From Kineococcus xinjiangensis (GTDB lineage: Bacteria; Actinomycetota; Actinomycetes; Actinomycetales; Kineococcaceae), in assembly GCF_002934625.1 (NCBI RefSeq), contig NZ_PTJD01000016.1, positions 37,332 to 101,331 on the forward strand: a stretch of 64,000 bases of DNA, in the 5' to 3' direction. The translations under genes and the position numbers were made by a program. Position 1 is the first letter of the stretch. Each line of letters starts with the position of its first letter. This document shows positions 60,249-64,000 of the stretch, one piece after another. The notes beneath the pieces were generated by a model. The model saw nothing but the letters and a program-made list of their open reading frames with translations, had not been told where the DNA came from and ran no database searches.

Positions 60249-60644
60249 TCAGCTGGTGCGTGGCTCTGCGGCCCGGTAGGCACGGTAGATGTCGCGGTCC
60301 TCCCAGGGCAGGGTGTAGACCTCCAGGACGGCCTCGTAGGCACGCCGCAGGCGATGATCCGTCGCCTCAACGAGCAGCTGACGAGCGGTTTGCTCGATCT
60401 CAGGCCACTGGAAGCGGTACATGCAGAACTGCATGACGTCCGTCGTGCCTGGCGGGTACTCGCGCAGGAGGCGCACGAAGCGCCGCTTGATCGCCGGCCA
60501 TGCCTCCCGATGGTCGGCGAGGTAGTCCGCTAATGCCTGGAGGTCCGGCTCCAGGGCTTCCGCGCCGACGGTCCTGGGTTCCAGCTCAGCGATCCGCGCG
60601 AGCAGGGACTCCACCACCAGGCCAGCCTTCTCATCGCCGCCCAT
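60249..60644 (-). CDS. Hypothetical protein, helical
   Basis: A 131-residue mainly helical protein. ESLLARIAELEPRTVGAEAL, QALADYLADHREAWPAIKRR, FVRLLREYPPGTTDVMQFCM and LLVEATDHRLRRAYEAVLEV lie in order. The middle PPGTTDVMQFCMYRFQW recalls small immunity proteins that bind a toxin by helices, but no family is recognised. ATG at 60644. Sole gene between repeats 22 and 23. Confidence 0.6.
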   Translation of the reverse strand: MGGDEKAGLVVESLLARIAELEPRTVGAEALEPDLQALADYLADHREAWPAIKRRFVRLLREYPPGTTDVMQFCMYRFQWPEIEQTARQLLVEATDHRLRRAYEAVLEVYTLPWEDRDIYRAYRAAEPRTS

Positions 60645-60691
60645 GACCTCATCGAAGCATGGCGCCCGGTCGAGCTGGCCAGCTGCAATCG

Positions 60692-60732
60692 CACACGCTC
60701 ACGCCGCGCCGCGGACGTGATCATGGTCGTCG
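60692..60732 (+). repeat. Array repeat 23, short
   Basis: CACACGCTCACGCCGCGCCG, then CGGACGTGATCATGG. The core is changed to ACGTGATCATG and the right half is missing. Confidence 0.65.
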
Positions 60733-60776
60733 TTGGTGGCACGTCTCCACCAAGGTGCGAGCGGGAGGTGGATGCT

Positions 60777-61334
60777 GTGGGGATGCTCGATGAGGAGTGG
60801 CGGCCCTGGCCGCACTGGCCGTTCATCGTGGGCCTGGGGAAGATCGTTCATGGCCCTGCGCTGCTGTGCGCGGGTCCGGGTGTCGGGATGGGGGTGCGTT
60901 GCGTCTTCGCCTATCCCGAAGGCCTGATCGTCTCGTTCAGCGTGCGTGGCGTCGGTGACGCCGTCCGGCTCATCGGCTACGCCTCCCCCACTGCAGGCAC
61001 GCCAGAGGTCGATCCCGACGACCCAGGACTGCCCCTCTCGGAGGTTCGGCTCGCCTTCACCGTCGACCGAAGGCACGTAGGCCTGACGGGCACCCCCCGC
61101 GGCAGGATCTTCAGCGGTGCCATGACCGGCGATCGGGATCCAGATCCGGTGCCCATCTATGAGCGCGACCTCGACGCCTGGGTCGCGCCCCTACCCCGCG
61201 ACGGGCGTCTGCAGGTGCAGGCGGGCTGGCCAGAAGTCGGCCTGCCCCTCAGCACCACGATCCTTACCTTGCACGGTCTGGACGAGGTCCAAGACCCTGA
61301 TCGCGCCCATGGCGCGGTGCAGGCACTGCGATGA
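60777..61334 (+). CDS. Hypothetical protein, tandem paralogue 1
   Basis: A 185-residue protein with IVGLGKIVHGPALLCAGPGV (about 13-32) and VRCVFAYPEGLIVSFSV (about 37-53), then a region of beta strands ending in LSTTILTLHGLD. The same blocks occur in the next gene, whose ATG overlaps this stop (ATGA), so the two are tandem duplicates and co-translated. No named family. GTG at 60777 has GGGAGG at good spacing; ATG 60783 is possible. Confidence 0.68.
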   Translation: MGMLDEEWRPWPHWPFIVGLGKIVHGPALLCAGPGVGMGVRCVFAYPEGLIVSFSVRGVGDAVRLIGYASPTAGTPEVDPDDPGLPLSEVRLAFTVDRRHVGLTGTPRGRIFSGAMTGDRDPDPVPIYERDLDAWVAPLPRDGRLQVQAGWPEVGLPLSTTILTLHGLDEVQDPDRAHGAVQALR

Positions 61335-61861
61335 GTCTCTACAACCCGAGGGAGCCGCTGTCGACGTGGCTGAGCCTGGGACACATCGTCCACGGCCCGG
61401 TCGTTCTGGCTCGTGCGCCCGGCGCCGTCATCGCCTTGCGGTGCATCTTCGCCTACCCCGACGGGCTGAAGGCCTGGCTGGTGGCTCACGCCCTCGATGC
61501 CGCCAGCGTCACCGACCCTGTCGCCATGGCGAAGGCCAGCGAAGCCGCCAGTCGCCCCGGCCACACCCGCCATGAGGAACTCACCGACGGGCAGCCACCC
61601 CCGTGGCCGGACGACCCGAGCATCCACGTCAGCGTCAACGGCCGGCGTCGCCGCCTGGGTGTGTGTGAGCGAGTCGATGAGCTGGCCGAGCCCGGCTCGA
61701 AGTACGTTGACTGCGACCTGCGTATCGACGAACTCCCCACCGACGGCCAGGTCACCTTCATCGTCTCCTGGGCCACCGTGCTCCCCGAGACCTCGACCAC
61801 ACTGCACCTGCCGGCCCTGAGCCAAGCAGCAGCCTCCGCGATCCCCCTCACCCAACCCTGA
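61331..61861 (+). CDS. Hypothetical protein, tandem paralogue 2
   Basis: A 176-residue paralogue of the preceding gene. LSLGHIVHGPVVLARAPGA and LRCIFAYPDGLKAWLV match the blocks LGxIVHGP and RCxFAYPxGL there. The middle differs, with a charged insert near residues 60-95. The end (VTFIVSWATVLPETSTTLHL) again matches. Tandem duplicates in one cassette suggest dimer partners or immunity variants against related toxins (inference). Confidence 0.68.
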   Translation: MSLYNPREPLSTWLSLGHIVHGPVVLARAPGAVIALRCIFAYPDGLKAWLVAHALDAASVTDPVAMAKASEAASRPGHTRHEELTDGQPPPWPDDPSIHVSVNGRRRRLGVCERVDELAEPGSKYVDCDLRIDELPTDGQVTFIVSWATVLPETSTTLHLPALSQAAASAIPLTQP

Positions 61862-61878
61862 GCACCCACTGCTGCGAG

Positions 61879-61956
61879 TCATACGTCCGCCTTTTGCCGC
61901 AGGTAGGGCGCGATCATGGCTGTCGGGGAACTGCCGCGCACGTGCGGATCGGGTGG
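61879..61956 (+). repeat. Array repeat 24
   Basis: Left end CATACGTCCGCCTTTTGCCG, CAGGTAGG, core GCGCGATCATG, then GCCGCGCACGTGCGGATCGG. CCGC and GCGG in the arms pair. Confidence 0.85.
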
Positions 61957-61964
61957 TGTGCCGG

Positions 61965-62600
61965 TCAGGGGCGGTAGGCCCCGGCGCGGGCTGCGGCGGT
62001 GGCCGTGGCGGCGGCATGCTCAGCATGGGTGGGATCGATGTCCTCGCCTGTGAGCAGACGGTGGTACAGGGGCGCGGAGACCGCGCGGATCACCTCTCGC
62101 GCGTCGGTGCCTGCGGGGAGCTCACCGCGCTCAACGGCCGCGTACACGCACGGCTCCCACTCGCTGATGCGGGCCTCGTAGAAGCGGCGCAGCGCCTCGG
62201 CGGTGTCGGTGTCGGTGAGTGCAGCGGCCAGGATCGCGCGGAAGAGGGCTCCTTGCCGGGCGTCGGTGAGGGTGCGCTGCACCAGGTGCGCGTTGGCCAG
62301 CAGGTCCCCGGCCAGGGAGCCGGTGTCGCTGCGCGGTGACGACTGCTCGGCCATGTCGGCCAGCAGGTCAGCGATCAGCGCGGGGACCGTTCGCCAGCGG
62401 CGGTAGACAGTCGTCTTGCCGATCCCGGCGCGGCGCGCGATGTCGGCGAGGTCCAGACGGGCGAGACCGACTTCGATGAGTGCATCCTCCGTCGCGCGCA
62501 GCGCAGCAGCCCGCACCCGTGCCGTGCGCCCGCCGGGGCGAGACGCGGCCGGCAGGCGGGCGGCACCGTCTGCCGCCATGTCGTCGACCCCCACAACCAT
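61965..62600 (-). CDS. TetR/AcrR-family regulator
   Basis: A 211-residue TetR-type repressor. The helix-turn-helix near 35-80 reads LARLDLADIARRAGIGKTTV then YRRWRTVPALIADLL. The C-terminal domain (about 95-205) is helical. It diverges from the aldo-keto reductase at 62758, with two operator-like palindromes between them, one of which overlaps its own ATG at 62600. That suggests self-repression. A later ATG at 62579 (MAADGAAR) is possible. Confidence 0.92.
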   Translation of the reverse strand: MVVGVDDMAADGAARLPAASRPGGRTARVRAAALRATEDALIEVGLARLDLADIARRAGIGKTTVYRRWRTVPALIADLLADMAEQSSPRSDTGSLAGDLLANAHLVQRTLTDARQGALFRAILAAALTDTDTAEALRRFYEARISEWEPCVYAAVERGELPAGTDAREVIRAVSAPLYHRLLTGEDIDPTHAEHAAATATAAARAGAYRP

Positions 62601-62675
62601 AACGGCACTGTAGTCCCACTAGTCGCGGAGTCGTGTTACGGTGCGACGACTAACGGCACCATGGTCCCGTTAGTC
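62597..62675. promoter_or_regulatory. Twin TetR operators in the divergent promoter
   Basis: GACTAACGG-CACCATGGTC-CCGTTAGTC (62648-62675) is a nearly perfect 28-base palindrome. A second, weaker copy with TAACGGCAC, TGTAGTCC and CACTAGTC lies at 62600-62624 and overlaps the TetR start codon. Two sites 48 bases apart between divergent genes are typical for a TetR repressor that controls itself and its neighbour. Confidence 0.8.
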
Positions 62676-62757
62676 AGGGGGCGTGTCCTCGCCCCCACCA
62701 CGGAGCGAGGACGTCAGGAGCCGGTGGCGGCACCGGCGGCGGATGAAGGAGGCAGCG

Positions 62758-63807
<1,050 letters not shown>

Positions 63808-63879
63808 CGCGCCGGCAGCCCCGGGCGGCAAGGAGCCCAGCGAAGTCGACCGCGTCTGCTGCATGATCTGGTGACACCG

Positions 63880-63925
63880 ACGAACATCCGACTTTGGCTC
63901 CCTTCTAAGTCAAGACGGGGTCTTG
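63880..63925 (+). repeat. Array repeat 25, left half, with a small hairpin
   Basis: GACGAACATCCGACTTTGG matches the left end of the array repeat, but the GATCATG core is absent. A hairpin (CAAGAC-ggg-GTCTTG, 63911-63925) follows. The last 75 bases of the window hold no recognisable gene. Confidence 0.6.
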
Positions 63926-64000
63926 CGGGGCGGCAGTCGAGGTGGGGATGCTGGGTGTGGCGGGTCCGGGAAGTGACTTCTCCGAAGGGCCGGTGTGGGG

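Overview
The window is very high-GC DNA from an actinomycete. Gene order and content best fit a Kineococcus-like member of the Kineosporiaceae (inference, not tested). The supporting cluster is gcvP, garA, ftsR, a bifunctional nuclease, a second MerR gene, gcvH, then DUF881 / small basic protein / DUF881 with a CDP-alcohol phosphatidyltransferase. GTG starts and 4-base GTGA or ATGA gene overlaps are common.

Left part (1 to about 41.2 kb) looks like ordinary chromosome. 1-9.4 kb holds the glycine cleavage genes gcvP (with a glycine riboswitch) and gcvH, the GarA/FtsR regulatory block and the DUF881 membrane cluster. 9.6-11.6 kb has a carbamoyltransferase stub coupled to a glycosyltransferase-HAD fusion. 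13.2-20.5 kb holds two histidine kinase/response regulator pairs arranged as mirror images around two membrane proteins. 20.5-30.6 kb has a DUF4262 protein, HrpA helicase and a tightly coupled operon of TetR, Baeyer-Villiger type monooxygenase, short-chain dehydrogenase, hydrolase and pentapeptide protein. 31-41.1 kb carries a SulP transporter, a carrier-like protein lacking its serine, a secreted phosphatase/nuclease-fold enzyme, half of an MFS transporter and small enzymes.

At 41.2 kb there is a 3' fragment of a tRNA-Pro(GGG) gene beside a strong hairpin. This is the classic scar of integration into a tRNA gene. To its right lie inverted repeats and short iterons, and then an array reaching the right end of the window.

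That array (about 41.6-63.9 kb) is the most striking part. Twenty-four copies of an imperfect repeat of about 45-80 bp, plus one half copy at each end, all lie on the same strand. Between neighbouring copies there is one gene, or one two-gene unit, in either orientation. The cargo is mostly small proteins of unknown function, with several likely immunity proteins (barstar-like and others), lipoproteins, acetyltransferases, two sigma-factor units, a HAD phosphatase, a VOC protein, a frameshifted MurJ, and a TetR/aldo-keto reductase pair. The outer arms of the repeats change together so that they stay complementary, as in folded recombination sites such as integron attC. No integrase gene is visible. 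I describe it as an integron-like cassette array of unproven mechanism.
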